Translations under genes and position numbers: made by a program
Notes under the pieces: generated by a model
Database searches by the model: none
Seen by the model: the letters and a program-made list of their open reading frames with translations, nothing else
What the model was told of the DNA's origin: nothing
Source: Candidatus Hodarchaeota archaeon
GTDB lineage: Archaea; Asgardarchaeota; Heimdallarchaeia; Hodarchaeales; Hodarchaeaceae
NCBI GenBank assembly: GCA_016839785.1
Contig: JAEOTQ010000236.1
Location: 1-37,146 of the forward strand
DNA: 37,146 bases
Reading direction: 5' to 3'
Shown here: positions 7,895 through 16,972 of the stretch, in pieces
Layout of the letters: each line of letters starts with the position of its first letter
Position numbering within the stretch: position 1 is the stretch's first letter

Positions 7895-9307
7895 TTAATC
7901 TGTAGATAAGAATTCCAACGCTTTTTCTTTGATTTTCTCCATAGTTTTTGAATCAACTGCTACTTCTGAGTACTCTAGTAACAAGCTTAGTTTTCCAGCA
8001 CAAGTGACTGCGCCCAAGTTAAAATTAATGGTAGTTAATGGAAATGCACCACCAGGACTCATAATTAATCGATCTAATTCTAATGTTCCGTAAGTTCTTG
8101 GAAAATTCATCCGTGTGAGATTTGTTACTGCTGTACCTAAAGAAGGTTTATCTAAAGAGTCAATATTTCCTCTTTTAAGGACAGAGGTGACCACGTCATC
8201 TTGTTTACTGAACGTAGAAAGTTTTTCATATCGTGAAGAATCTGATGGGACAAGCCCACCCACCATTTTGAAACCAAGAGATTCCATAATAGATGGTTCA
8301 AGATAACACCATGTTAATGGTTCTTTAAAGAGATTTTTGTTAGTATAGAGTGGTTTCAATTTCTCATGGAGTTTCCGTCCATTCTCCCAAAAACTAATTT
8401 TTTTGTTATATTTAAATTTTAGAGAGATTCCACCAGCAAAATAGCCCATAGATTCCCCAGCAGGCTTTGGAAGCCGTTTTCTCAGGTCACCCGCGATGAT
8501 CATACTTGAATGATTGGATTTATCCCCTTGAATAAGGTATTGAGCACCTGTAAACGCGGCAGCTAGCGCTGTATTTACAGTAACACCCTCCTTTCTACAA
8601 CGATCCACCAATGCTGAAGTTTGAGCCTCAGATAACTCCACTGAAATCATTTGATGGTTAAAATTCGTCCAATAGGCCTCATTCAAATTCTCATAATCTT
8701 CTTGATCGAAAAAAGTCGGATTTTTTAACCATTTTTTACCCATTCGATTAACAAAATATTTGACAATACGATTAATGGAAACGTCTTGAGGTAAATTATC
8801 TTTATACATTGGGACTGGATCAGGTAAGATTTCCACTTCTTTAGTTGGATCTCCTAGATGGGACATCATATCTCTTGCAAGATATGCTAATGACATTCCG
8901 TCACATATGATATGATGACATATAATTAGTAATTCAGAGACAGCTTGAGATTGTATTAATATAAATCGGATAGCTGGTCGTTCCTCAAACTCAAAAGGTT
9001 TTTTACGTTCCTCTTTTAACACTTCAATCCATTGTCCGTCTGCTTTTCGAGGTATGATAGTTATTGGAATTTCTTTCACTCCATCCATCGTAAACCAAGG
9101 ATTATGATCAGCATCTTCCTGAATTCGGACTCTTAGAGGTAGATGTCTTTGTTGAACTTTGGAAACAGCATTAGTTATCATAGTCTCTGTGATATTTCCT
9201 TTTATCCGAGCTACCATTGTAACGATACCATAAGGGGATCGTGTAAATATACGTTCTAAAGGACTAACCCTTCTTTCAAATTTTATAAGTTGTTTTGTTT
9301 CTGACAT
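7895..9307 (-). CDS. Condensation-domain acyltransferase (WES/PapA/alcohol acetyltransferase-like)
   Basis: A 470-residue stand-alone protein of the chloramphenicol-acetyltransferase-like condensation superfamily. The catalytic motif HHxxxDG is present as HHIICDG at 131-137, after the hydrophobic strand SELLII. The C-terminal half carries the second subdomain, with a long linker. There are no adenylation, carrier or ketosynthase domains here, so it is more likely an O- or N-acyltransferase of the PapA5, wax-ester-synthase-like or alcohol-acetyltransferase type than a peptide synthetase part. It would use acyl-CoA or an acyl carrier, in the cytoplasm or at the membrane surface. The ATG at 9307 is the first reasonable start. 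A T7 run on the minus strand (complement of 7853-7859) lies downstream as a terminator. It is transcribed away from the double winged-helix gene, which may regulate it. The acceptor is unknown. Confidence 0.7.
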   Translation of the reverse strand: MSETKQLIKFERRVSPLERIFTRSPYGIVTMVARIKGNITETMITNAVSKVQQRHLPLRVRIQEDADHNPWFTMDGVKEIPITIIPRKADGQWIEVLKEERKKPFEFEERPAIRFILIQSQAVSELLIICHHIICDGMSLAYLARDMMSHLGDPTKEVEILPDPVPMYKDNLPQDVSINRIVKYFVNRMGKKWLKNPTFFDQEDYENLNEAYWTNFNHQMISVELSEAQTSALVDRCRKEGVTVNTALAAAFTGAQYLIQGDKSNHSSMIIAGDLRKRLPKPAGESMGYFAGGISLKFKYNKKISFWENGRKLHEKLKPLYTNKNLFKEPLTWCYLEPSIMESLGFKMVGGLVPSDSSRYEKLSTFSKQDDVVTSVLKRGNIDSLDKPSLGTAVTNLTRMNFPRTYGTLELDRLIMSPGGAFPLTTINFNLGAVTCAGKLSLLLEYSEVAVDSKTMEKIKEKALEFLSTD

Positions 9308-9395
9308 TTGTTACAAGACCTTTTTTACACATTTGTAAACCTGAATCTTTTTTTCTACATGATTCTAGTTGGTCAAGTACCAAAAAATTCCTGTG

Positions 9396-9477
9396 TTTAT
9401 ATATATTTTCGTTCCGACACAAAAATTCAGAAAATTCAGCTAACTATATAAAGCTGTTAAAATAGAGCTAACTGTAT
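9396..9477. promoter_or_regulatory. Divergent promoter region with paired AGCTAACT repeats
   Basis: For the minus-strand acyltransferase, a TATA element (complement of 9398-9409, reading AAAATATATATAA) is preceded by a CGAAAA-like BRE. On the plus strand, TATATAAAG at 9445-9453 is a second TATA candidate. The direct repeat AGCTAACTATAT at 9438-9449 and AGCTAACTGTAT at 9466-9477, 28 bp apart, brackets it. These copies are candidate operator sites for the regulator encoded next door. The remaining part of 9308-9602 shows a further TATA-like TTTATAAAC at about 9550-9558, closer to the regulator gene. Confidence 0.45.
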
Positions 9478-9602
9478 TATTTGGTAACAAAATGAGAGGA
9501 CATTAAGTTTCTATCGTTTGAAATATTCATAATGAATTGCCAATTTTCATTTATAAACAAAAATTCAACCATTTACTCGATTAGGATAGTTGATTCAGAT
9601 AT

Positions 9603-10733
9603 GTGAATATCATGAGCCTTGATGAGATAAAAAGAGAATTCATTCACTTTATGGAAGAGAAACACAGTGGATTTCTTTTTCCAAGGAAATATTTCGGTTG
9701 CATGATGGCAGTATTCATTGAACAGGAACCTATAACTCAAGATCGAATCGAAGAATTGACGGATTATTCTAAAACCACAATTTCCCAGATGTTAAAACTA
9801 TTACAAGTGAATTTTCCGTTAAAAACCCATAAAAAATCAGGTATTAGAAAAAAATACTATACAATTGATGCAACACCGCGAGAATTTATGCTTAGAGTTC
9901 TCACGAGCATTATCGATTTATATAAAGATAGAGTAGATTTCTTCCCCCTGCTCATCGAGGAAATTAGACCATATACTCAGAAACATCCTAAGTTCAAGAG
10001 ATTTATACAGTTTTTAGAAAATTATTACCATTTTTCTACTCTCTATATGCAGCTCTTAGCGGAGACCTCCCAAGAATTACGAGAATTGGTGAATACGGGA
10101 CAGATTAATGCCTCAGAGCTATCTAACTATAATATTTTAAGTTCACCAGAATATCAAAGAGAAATACAGATTCTCTTGGCCCCCCCAACAGAATCTGAAC
10201 GCTTTCTTGCTCAACAAATTAAAGAACCAAGCTTAGCAAAGCAATATGTTCAATTCAGACAGAAATTCTTCCAAAAGTTTCGAGAAAATCTCACTTATTC
10301 AGGATCCCAGCAATCCATTGCACGAGCGATTATTGGTACAGAATTATTACTCGAACAACGGCCTCTCACACAAGAGGAGATAGAACGAGCTACAAACTTT
10401 CAGCGTAGCACAATATCAGACACCCTCAAACTCTTATTGAAAATGCAGATGATAGGGGTAGTAAAAAGACCTGGAGATCGAAAAAAATACTATGAAATAG
10501 TCCAATCATGGGATGCACGGACGATTAGACGATTTAGAATAAATATCATCTACGCGAAGGAGATGAAGGACAAAATGAGTGAGTGGAAAGAAAAGGTTGA
10601 AACAGAAACATTAGATAAGGGAAACTCCTCGTTATCTCGCTTTTTAGAAGATATTCATCATACTTATGTCCAATTTGAAAATTATTTCAGATTACTTGAG
10701 GTGAAATATCTAAATATTCGGTTAAAAGGTTGA
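9603..10733 (+). CDS. Tandem winged-helix (GbsR/MarR-like) transcriptional regulator
   Basis: A 376-residue protein built from an internal duplication. Two winged-helix units align about 211 residues apart. In the first, ISQMLKLL (60-67) is the recognition helix and GIRKKYY (80-86) the wing; in the second these are ISDTLKLL (271-278) and GDRKKYY (291-297). Each is followed by a helical stretch of the kind that dimerizes GbsR-type repressors, so a single chain may mimic a dimer. Starts possible are GTG at 9603 and ATG at 9612; the latter costs three residues and loses nothing. Divergent orientation to the acyltransferase and the paired repeats in between suggest control of that gene and itself. 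The ligand is unknown. Duplicated winged-helix proteins of this type are uncommon in annotated genomes to my knowledge. Confidence 0.75.
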   Translation: MNIMSLDEIKREFIHFMEEKHSGFLFPRKYFGCMMAVFIEQEPITQDRIEELTDYSKTTISQMLKLLQVNFPLKTHKKSGIRKKYYTIDATPREFMLRVLTSIIDLYKDRVDFFPLLIEEIRPYTQKHPKFKRFIQFLENYYHFSTLYMQLLAETSQELRELVNTGQINASELSNYNILSSPEYQREIQILLAPPTESERFLAQQIKEPSLAKQYVQFRQKFFQKFRENLTYSGSQQSIARAIIGTELLLEQRPLTQEEIERATNFQRSTISDTLKLLLKMQMIGVVKRPGDRKKYYEIVQSWDARTIRRFRINIIYAKEMKDKMSEWKEKVETETLDKGNSSLSRFLEDIHHTYVQFENYFRLLEVKYLNIRLKG

Positions 10734-10872
10734 AAACAAATAATCAACAAACTGATAGTTGATAGATTATTATGTTTCTGCCACAATAACAAACTATTTA
10801 TCTAAAATTGCTCTAAAAGCCGATATTAGGATTCTAAAAATGCTATCGAAGTAGATATTTGGGGATAAAAAT

Positions 10873-12789
10873 TTGAAAACCAATCGTCGCTTAATATTGT
10901 CAGTAATAATTGTTGGTCTTGTTTTATTTACCTTTAATACTTATTTTTCTTCCTTTTCTACGGATTTAAAATTTGTTAAAAACGATAAACATGAAATATC
11001 AGATGTTACTGAACAAGCTGGGAATTTACGAGAATCTAGAACAGGAGCTGAGGGCCTCACTAATTACTCACTAGATTTGGTTTTAGATTCAACAAGTCAT
11101 TATCTCTCTGGAACGTTGATATTAGATTATGTCAATCAGGAAGATATTACGATGGATAAACTGTATTTTCATCTATTCCCGAATGCCTCAGTGAATGAAG
11201 ATGTTCCTGGGTATTTACTTGTTAACGCAGTTAAGATAAAAGACCAAACGCAGGATCTAGATTTTACTTTTGGAAACCAATTGCTTAATCTCACTCTTCC
11301 TCAACCCTTACTTCCGAATGAGGAATTTTCTCTTTGGATGGATTTTGAAACAGCCATTACCAGTAACGAGTCTTTTCGACTGAACTATAAAGATGATCCT
11401 GAGATGGGATTGGTGTATGCTTTATGTAATTATTATCCAATATTGGCCGTATTTGATGATGATGGTTGGAACCTAGAACCCCAGTATTTTATTGGTGATC
11501 CCTTCTACTCTGATGTAGCAAATTATTTTGTCAATTTAACTGTACCCTCTGATTTCAAAGTTGCCTCCTCAGGAGAATTAATGGGACAAAGTCTAGAAGT
11601 TTCTAACCAGATAGAATATAAATATGAGTTAATAAAAGCGCGTGATTTTAGCTTTGCGATCAGTCCTGACTATATTTTGGAAAGTGGAGTATTTAATTCA
11701 ATTCCAGTTAATGTTTACTATTTGCCTCGTGATGCAGGAAATTGGTCGAATTTTGCTCTCAATGTAGCTTTATATTCATTAGATTTATTCACAGATCTGT
11801 ACGGGCCTTATCCTTACAATTCATTTGCGATTGCCACCACTTTTGGCAATTATGGTGGAATGGAATGGCCAGGAATCGTATATATTCAATCTGGCTATGA
11901 GTGGTTTGAGACTGGTATTGCTCATGAGATAGCACATCAATGGTTTTATGCTGTTGTAGGAAATGATCAAATTGATGAGGGCTTTGTGGATGAAGGAATA
12001 GTCTGTTATAGTCATTGGTATTATTTTGAAGAACGATATGAATATACTGAAGCATTTTCTGATGCACATCTATGGAGAACGGCAGAAACTAGTAATGATA
12101 CTCAGTACCCTGAGGGATTAGTAATAAATCGGTCAATAAACTATATAATTGAAAATGATTTAGACTCAGGTTATTATTGGGAGGCTGCATATCATAAAAC
12201 ACCCTCCGTCCTTCACATGTTACGAACCTATATTGGTGATGAAAATTTCTTTAATGGTCTCAAGAGATTTTATTCACAGTACAGTTTCCGAATTGCTACC
12301 TTCAATAACCTGATTGAAAGTTTTAATTATTATATCAATATAGATTGGTTTTTACCATGGTTCAATGAAGGTTTTATTCCTGAAATTGAAGTTGTTTCAG
12401 CTCAACTTGAAAATATTGCGGTAAGTGGGTATAATTTATCTATCACCTTAAAACAAACTGGAAATTCAGTATACTCGACAAAAGTCCCTTTTATCATCTC
12501 GCTGAGTAGCGGAGCAGATACTGTTGTTTGGGTTTGGAGTAATACCTCAATAGCTAGTTCATCCCATATTCTTTTGGACAAAAAACCGTTGTCTCTAACA
12601 GCTGATTTATCTAGTGGATATTTGTATTCACTTAACCTTCTAGAAATGGATCCATTTTCTATTTCCGATAATAGACATGAATCGAGTAAAACTGATGATA
12701 CAGATACCTCTGCATCTTGGTTAATAGTTACACCAGTAATTATAACCCTAGTACTAATTGTCATTGGCACTAAACGCAGAAAAATATGA
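10873..12789 (+). CDS. Membrane-anchored M1-family zinc metallopeptidase
   Basis: A 638-residue gluzincin of the M1 aminopeptidase family. An N-terminal hydrophobic segment (7-25) after basic residues is a signal peptide or anchor. The beta-rich N-domain follows, then GGMEW at 328-332 (equivalent to the GxMEN substrate-binding motif, with Trp replacing Asn). The zinc site HEIAHQW is at 351-357, with the third ligand E374 exactly 19 residues after H355. A C-terminal hydrophobic helix at about 612-632 ends in KRRK, a second anchor. The enzyme should therefore work outside the membrane, cutting peptides. All zinc ligands and the catalytic Glu are intact. The start is TTG at 10873 behind GGGGAT. 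It is shorter than full-length M1 enzymes (about 850) and lacks the large C-terminal helical domain. Monocistronic. Confidence 0.85.
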   Translation: MKTNRRLILSVIIVGLVLFTFNTYFSSFSTDLKFVKNDKHEISDVTEQAGNLRESRTGAEGLTNYSLDLVLDSTSHYLSGTLILDYVNQEDITMDKLYFHLFPNASVNEDVPGYLLVNAVKIKDQTQDLDFTFGNQLLNLTLPQPLLPNEEFSLWMDFETAITSNESFRLNYKDDPEMGLVYALCNYYPILAVFDDDGWNLEPQYFIGDPFYSDVANYFVNLTVPSDFKVASSGELMGQSLEVSNQIEYKYELIKARDFSFAISPDYILESGVFNSIPVNVYYLPRDAGNWSNFALNVALYSLDLFTDLYGPYPYNSFAIATTFGNYGGMEWPGIVYIQSGYEWFETGIAHEIAHQWFYAVVGNDQIDEGFVDEGIVCYSHWYYFEERYEYTEAFSDAHLWRTAETSNDTQYPEGLVINRSINYIIENDLDSGYYWEAAYHKTPSVLHMLRTYIGDENFFNGLKRFYSQYSFRIATFNNLIESFNYYINIDWFLPWFNEGFIPEIEVVSAQLENIAVSGYNLSITLKQTGNSVYSTKVPFIISLSSGADTVVWVWSNTSIASSSHILLDKKPLSLTADLSSGYLYSLNLLEMDPFSISDNRHESSKTDDTDTSASWLIVTPVIITLVLIVIGTKRRKI

Positions 12790-12861
12790 GAGTATGGAGG
12801 AAGGGCGAATCAAGTCTATTCTTTGAAAGAAATTCGACTATCTTATGTGAAGTAATTAAGA

Positions 12862-12870
12862 CTTATAAAT
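12862..12870 (+). promoter_or_regulatory. TATA box for the 12.9-kb gene pair
   Basis: CTTATAAAT lies 58 bp before the ATG at 12920, which gives a transcription start near 12890 and a leader of about 30 nt. A GTGAGG ribosome site sits at about 12906-12911. The upstream 12790-12860 stretch shows no gene. Confidence 0.5.
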
Positions 12871-12919
12871 GAGGTAAATTCGAAATTACAGGTCGTTTAA
12901 ATCGCTGTGAGGACAAAAT

Positions 12920-13276
12920 ATGGAGTTAAAGGACGCTGAATCTCTCTTAGATGGTGGAACTACCAGTCTAAAAGTAGTAGAAAGAGGCAAATCCAAATTT
13001 ATTACTATTGATTACTCGCTGCCAATGGATGGAAGACCTCGTTACGTCTATTTAGGAAAAACTCTCTTTTCAAGAGGTAAACAACTTGAAATAAATTCAG
13101 AGGAAGAAAAGCAAATTGCTTTTTGGGTGAAGGATCAATTAATTTCTTTATTTGGGGAATATCAGCTGGAAGAGTTTCTTGCTGGAAGAGCCCCAAACTT
13201 AACAAGGGAAGGAAAATGGCTTTTTGCTTTAAATTTTTATCGAATTCTATCGTTAGAGCGAGAATATTTTGAATAG
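12920..13276 (+). CDS. Conserved-looking small protein of unknown function
   Basis: A 118-residue soluble protein that I do not recognise. The first half is beta-rich (SLKVVERGKSKFITIDYSL, then GRPRYVYLG at about 38-46), and the second half is helical (QIAFWVKDQLISLFGEY). There is no signal peptide, no cysteine pair and no hydrophobic helix. It has its own TATA box and a GTGAGG ribosome site. It lies 59 bp upstream of the amidohydrolase with no clear promoter between, so the two may be cotranscribed. The clean reading frame, good ribosome site and codon use like the neighbours argue for a real gene. Confidence 0.6.
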   Translation: MELKDAESLLDGGTTSLKVVERGKSKFITIDYSLPMDGRPRYVYLGKTLFSRGKQLEINSEEEKQIAFWVKDQLISLFGEYQLEEFLAGRAPNLTREGKWLFALNFYRILSLEREYFE

Positions 13277-13335
13277 AGGAAATTGCGTTTTTTGAGTGGA
13301 TAGGCTGAAATATTCTTGACAGAAAGGGTCACCAA

Positions 13336-14253
13336 ATGACCCAGCCAAATTCTCAGTTGGAAAATTCAAAACAAACGATTGATAGCCACCACCACTTCTT
13401 TACGAAAGACAGTGTGACAGCTTTTAATCGAATGATTCCACCTGAAAGTTATCAAGATAATCCTAAATTTCAACAATTTCTTGAAGAGCTTCCCACTACC
13501 GAAGAAAGAGCCAAACTAACCGTTGTTGAAATGGAAAAATCATCGGTGGATAAAATCCTACTTATGTCTTTTAGCGGAGATTTTGAGACGGTTTATCGTG
13601 CTCGCGAAATGTACCCTGATAAATTCCTAGCCCTAATTCCATTTGTTGATCCTCGTTATGATCCTCCTGAAATAATAGGTGACTATAAGAAAAAGGGAGC
13701 AGTATCTGTAAAGTTTTATCCTGGATCTTGGGGAAATAATTTTAACTTCAATGATCCGCGAATATTTCCTTATTTAGAAAAATGTCTCGAATTAGAACTT
13801 GTTCCAATGGTCCACTTTGGTGTAATGAAAGGAGGCCCTGTGAATCTAAATGCCTGGCCGGCAAATCCTTTAGAACTACGCCCTTGGCTTCAAAATCCCA
13901 AATTAGTTGATCAGAAGTATATAATCGCCCATTTTGGCGCAGGATATCTTCGAGAAGTATTTCTTATGGCGTATTCACATCAAAAGCGGCTATACGTAGA
14001 TACTAGTGGATCTAATGATTGGATAATATGGTCACCTTTTCCTAACTTAACCCAAGTATTTGAAAAGAGTATTCACGCTTTATCTTCCCAGCATATACTC
14101 TTTGGAACAGACTCTGGTCGATTAACTATGCGACACGATGTGGCTTTACGTCAGAAGGGTATTTTAGAAGATTTAGTGACAAGGAGAGTAATCTCTGATG
14201 AAGATCGATGGGATATTCTTGGGAATAATACTCAACGATTACTCCTATCTTGA
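13336..14253 (+). CDS. Amidohydrolase-family metal-dependent hydrolase (amidohydro_2 type)
   Basis: A 305-residue TIM-barrel hydrolase. The first metal-binding motif appears as IDSHHHF at about 15-21. Later strands give VSVKFYPGSW at about 125-134, VPMVHFG at about 156-162, IIAHFGAG at about 196-203 and the final HILFGTDSGR near 256-265, whose Asp is the usual catalytic base. This order matches the PF04909 group, which includes decarboxylases and lactonases as well as hydrolases. The ATG at 13336 follows AAAGGGT. It converges with the nitroreductase gene, leaving only 4 bp between stops. Substrate cannot be told from the sequence; the call to superfamily is strong. Confidence 0.8.
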   Translation: MTQPNSQLENSKQTIDSHHHFFTKDSVTAFNRMIPPESYQDNPKFQQFLEELPTTEERAKLTVVEMEKSSVDKILLMSFSGDFETVYRAREMYPDKFLALIPFVDPRYDPPEIIGDYKKKGAVSVKFYPGSWGNNFNFNDPRIFPYLEKCLELELVPMVHFGVMKGGPVNLNAWPANPLELRPWLQNPKLVDQKYIIAHFGAGYLREVFLMAYSHQKRLYVDTSGSNDWIIWSPFPNLTQVFEKSIHALSSQHILFGTDSGRLTMRHDVALRQKGILEDLVTRRVISDEDRWDILGNNTQRLLLS

Positions 14254-14257
14254 ATCT

Positions 14258-15037
14258 TCATTCGGTTTTAAGCCAATCTCGTAGAGCAACTTTAACAGAA
14301 CGACGCATTTCTGCAGCATAATCAGAACCAGTCTTTCTTAAGTACACATGTTGTCCGATATTCTGTGCACCTTTCAAGAAATTGTTACTTTTAATTTTAT
14401 ATTGATCTACTAACACTTTTTCGAACTCTTGACTACTTTTGGGATCATAAGTATCTTTAAAATAAACAAAATCTTTAGGAAATCGATTAGTTGTTTTTCT
14501 TGAAGAAATCTCCCTTTTAGAGTAACCGAAACATAAGAGAGTGATAGGAAATACCCATTTTGGTAAGTTAAACATTTCACGATGGATTTCTATATTTTCC
14601 ATAATATCTCCTATGTAACAGGATCCAATACCTAGTGCTTCAGCTCCTATAACTGCATTCTCAGCTGCAATTAATGCATCACAGCACGCTAATAACAGAT
14701 CAGATTCTTGGGGAGTCATATACTCTTCATTATGACTTTTACAATATTCAGGAACCCCCGAGTACTGAAATAAACTATACCATCTTTGCAAATCTGCTAA
14801 AAATAAAAGGACAAAAGGTGCTTTGGCAATAAATGGTTGATTGTCACATGTTTGAACCAATCTCTCCTTTTTTTCCTGATCAGCCACTTCAATCATAGAA
14901 TAATGCATCATATTTCCTGCAGTTGGGGCACGCATAGCACTATGGACAATTAATTCTTTATCCTTCGATGAAAGAAGTTGAGGACTATAAGTTCGTAAAG
15001 ATTTTCGATTTTCAATAATTTTTAATGTTTCATTCAT
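14258..15037 (-). CDS. Nitroreductase-family FMN oxidoreductase
   Basis: A 259-residue member of the nitroreductase superfamily. The N-terminal motif ENRKSLRTYS (8-17), with arginines that bind FMN phosphate, is followed by APTAGNMMHYSMI (37-49). GAEALGIGSCYIGDI, at about 132-146, forms the C-terminal part of the FMN site. These enzymes use NAD(P)H to reduce nitro groups, quinones, flavins or enones as homodimers in the cytoplasm. About 60-70 residues beyond the core fold form a C-terminal extension rich in basic residues, of unknown role. The ATG at 15037 is the natural start. The gene lies immediately downstream of the interrupted zinc-ribbon gene on the same strand. Confidence 0.85.
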   Translation of the reverse strand: MNETLKIIENRKSLRTYSPQLLSSKDKELIVHSAMRAPTAGNMMHYSMIEVADQEKKERLVQTCDNQPFIAKAPFVLLFLADLQRWYSLFQYSGVPEYCKSHNEEYMTPQESDLLLACCDALIAAENAVIGAEALGIGSCYIGDIMENIEIHREMFNLPKWVFPITLLCFGYSKREISSRKTTNRFPKDFVYFKDTYDPKSSQEFEKVLVDQYKIKSNNFLKGAQNIGQHVYLRKTGSDYAAEMRRSVKVALRDWLKTE

Positions 15038-15100
15038 AATTAAACGTGAAAGAATTAGTGTTTTAATTTTTTGTTTATTGAAAAGACCTTGATCCTAGTC

Positions 15101-15331
15101 CTATGCAAATTGAGTCATTAATATGAAAATTAAGAACACTAGAAAGATGAACAAAATGAAAATTACAATGGGTAAAATTTCCTTTTCACGTTGTTTGATT
15201 TCACGCCAGCATTCTTCGCAAAAAATCTAAGGAACAAAGATTGAGGGGAGAATGAAAATACCTCGCTTCTTTACTGGGCCTATAATTACATTTTTACGGT
15301 GGGAACATTTATTCAAAGGTGTTACTTCCAT
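15101..15331 (-). pseudogene. Small zinc-ribbon/transmembrane protein gene interrupted by an in-frame TAG
   Basis: On the minus strand an ATG at 15331 opens a 77-codon frame with a TAG at 15227-15229 (codon 35) and the final TAG at 15101-15103. The part before the stop has C9-x-H11 and a GPVKKRGIFILPSIFVP stretch. The part after has CEECW (C38-x2-C41), a basic amphipathic segment and a strongly hydrophobic helix of about 22 residues. The two halves together look like one small zinc-ribbon protein with a C-terminal membrane anchor, so the TAG seems to interrupt a single gene. TAG is used as an ordinary stop for several genes in this window, so decay or a sequencing error is more likely than recoding. 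No strong ribosome site precedes the ATG. The rest of 15038-15436 shows nothing else. Confidence 0.45.
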
Positions 15332-15436
15332 TTTTTTAGTTTTGTATAATGGAAACCGAGAGTATAATATGTTCAATCATTCCCGAACCTCCTGAATAAA
15401 CTGCTTTTGTCGTCTAAATTCGAGATATGACTTAGA

Positions 15437-16972
15437 TCAAAAAGGTAGATATTGTAGAAGAATCGAACCAAGGGGTAATAGGAGACCTGATAGAGCACTA
15501 AGCTTACCACCATAAGTTCGAACATAAAACATTAAATCGCGTGTGACGTCAACTGACAATGTTTCGGCGAATATACTACCCCGCTCTTTCTCGGAGATTG
15601 ATAGGTGAAATAAATGAGTCGAAAAATCCCTTCGCTCAACTGTAAACCAAGTGGCATCTCCGATCTGCAAAATTTGTGTTAGTAAACCTAAAATGTCTTG
15701 TGAGCCACCAGAAATAAAATCAAGTTTATGATTTTCAATTTGAATTTCCTGTGCTTCATCTAATGGTACTGAAATGTTTAGATCTTCCATAAAATGCTTT
15801 TGTGGTCCGCTTACTTTGAAATCTACCATCCTTTTCCTATCTCGGTAACGTGAAACATCCTTATTCAGAGCGAACATCAAAAATCGAAAGGGATTTTCAT
15901 TCCCAACTACCTTCTCTGGAGCCGCTACATTCACCCATATATCTTGATTATCAAGAAAATCTTCTAAATTATCAGTGAGTTCAATAATCAACCTATCGAT
16001 AGTCATAAAAACTTCAGGTATTCGTGATAATAATTGATCGAATATATCTGTAAGGATAGTAAAGGTTATCGCTGATTTTCCCCCCGAGCTAAATTCAGTA
16101 TATTTCCTTTCGTCAATTACTTCAATCATTTCGGATTTAAAGCTTTCAGAAGGTAGAAGTATGGGCATTCTCTTTTTTATGTAGAATAGTAAAAGTATCT
16201 TTTCTCGAGCGCGCTCTACGCGTGTAACAGAATCGAATCCATATTCGAATGCTGGATTTAAGGATGAGCGAATGGTTTCAGTCCACTCATCAAAACGCAT
16301 TTTGGTAATAGGATCTAAAAATGCTAAAACGGCATCGGTAAGGAGATTATCAAGGATAAGAGGGGTTTGACGTGGGTAATAATATTTTAGAAAGGCACCT
16401 ACTTCAAAACTAGGCTTTTCTGGAATTTTCAAAAGAAGAAGAATTCCAATCGCAATGAGTACAAGACCTATTGCACTAAAAATCAAGATGGGTCTAAGAA
16501 ATGCTCCTTCGAGAGCAGAAAAATCTTGTCCAGTAAGATCAATGACGAGTTTATTGATACCATCATTTTCTTGCAAGAAAGGTATAACCATAACAACCGT
16601 TAACATTAGTACCCAAGAAATAAATATTACACCCGCTATTATAGCAGAGTTTAATAGAACTTGTTTAGTAAAAGCAGTAACAGAACTGAAACCTTCTAGA
16701 CTGTCCACTGGAAATCCTTCTTCTGCTTTCTTCTGAGTCTCTACTTTAAAGCTCCTACTAACAAGAAGTCCATTAATTAAATATGTTAAAGAATTTCCGA
16801 ATAAAAGAGTCCATAATACTCCTGCTATTTTCATTTCACCAGCAGTAGGAAGAAAATTCCCTGAAATCATGCTCACTAAGATTAAAACCGGGAGCAATAC
16901 CATGAGAAATGGTCCAATTTTTCTGCAATACGTGTTCAGTATACTATTAACGCTCATAAAAAACCCAAACAT
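15437..16972 (-). CDS. Membrane protein of unknown function with large cytosolic domain
   Basis: A 511-residue protein I do not recognise. The N-terminal 190 residues hold four hydrophobic segments, about 20-38, 47-68, 108-134 and 158-184, with a polar loop at 73-103. Residues 190-485 are soluble, mixed alpha/beta, with several charged helices and no cysteine cluster, Walker or catalytic motif that I can name. The last 20 residues (LSGLLLPLGSILLQYLPF) are hydrophobic again. The first ATG (16972) or the ATG at 16954 (MSVNSILN) could be the start. It is divergent from the PadR-ABC operon across a 277-bp space, so it may share control with it. Possibly lineage-specific. Confidence 0.55.
   Translation of the reverse strand: MFGFFMSVNSILNTYCRKIGPFLMVLLPVLILVSMISGNFLPTAGEMKIAGVLWTLLFGNSLTYLINGLLVSRSFKVETQKKAEEGFPVDSLEGFSSVTAFTKQVLLNSAIIAGVIFISWVLMLTVVMVIPFLQENDGINKLVIDLTGQDFSALEGAFLRPILIFSAIGLVLIAIGILLLLKIPEKPSFEVGAFLKYYYPRQTPLILDNLLTDAVLAFLDPITKMRFDEWTETIRSSLNPAFEYGFDSVTRVERAREKILLLFYIKKRMPILLPSESFKSEMIEVIDERKYTEFSSGGKSAITFTILTDIFDQLLSRIPEVFMTIDRLIIELTDNLEDFLDNQDIWVNVAAPEKVVGNENPFRFLMFALNKDVSRYRDRKRMVDFKVSGPQKHFMEDLNISVPLDEAQEIQIENHKLDFISGGSQDILGLLTQILQIGDATWFTVERRDFSTHLFHLSISEKERGSIFAETLSVDVTRDLMFYVRTYGGKLSALSGLLLPLGSILLQYLPF

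Noticed and set aside
10743-10763. Inverted repeat ATCAAC...GTTGAT after the double winged-helix gene
   Set aside because: Six-bp arms with a nine-base loop and no T-run behind; too weak to call a terminator.
11789-12069. Minus-strand ORFs opposite the M1 peptidase zinc site
   Set aside because: Antisense to the conserved HExxH region; His/Gln-rich composition is a by-product of the opposite strand.
15227-15229. In-frame TAG as a pyrrolysine codon
   Set aside because: TAG is a normal terminator for several genes in the window (for example at 7005, 13274, 25794 and 26188), and no pyl genes are visible. Decay or a base error is simpler.
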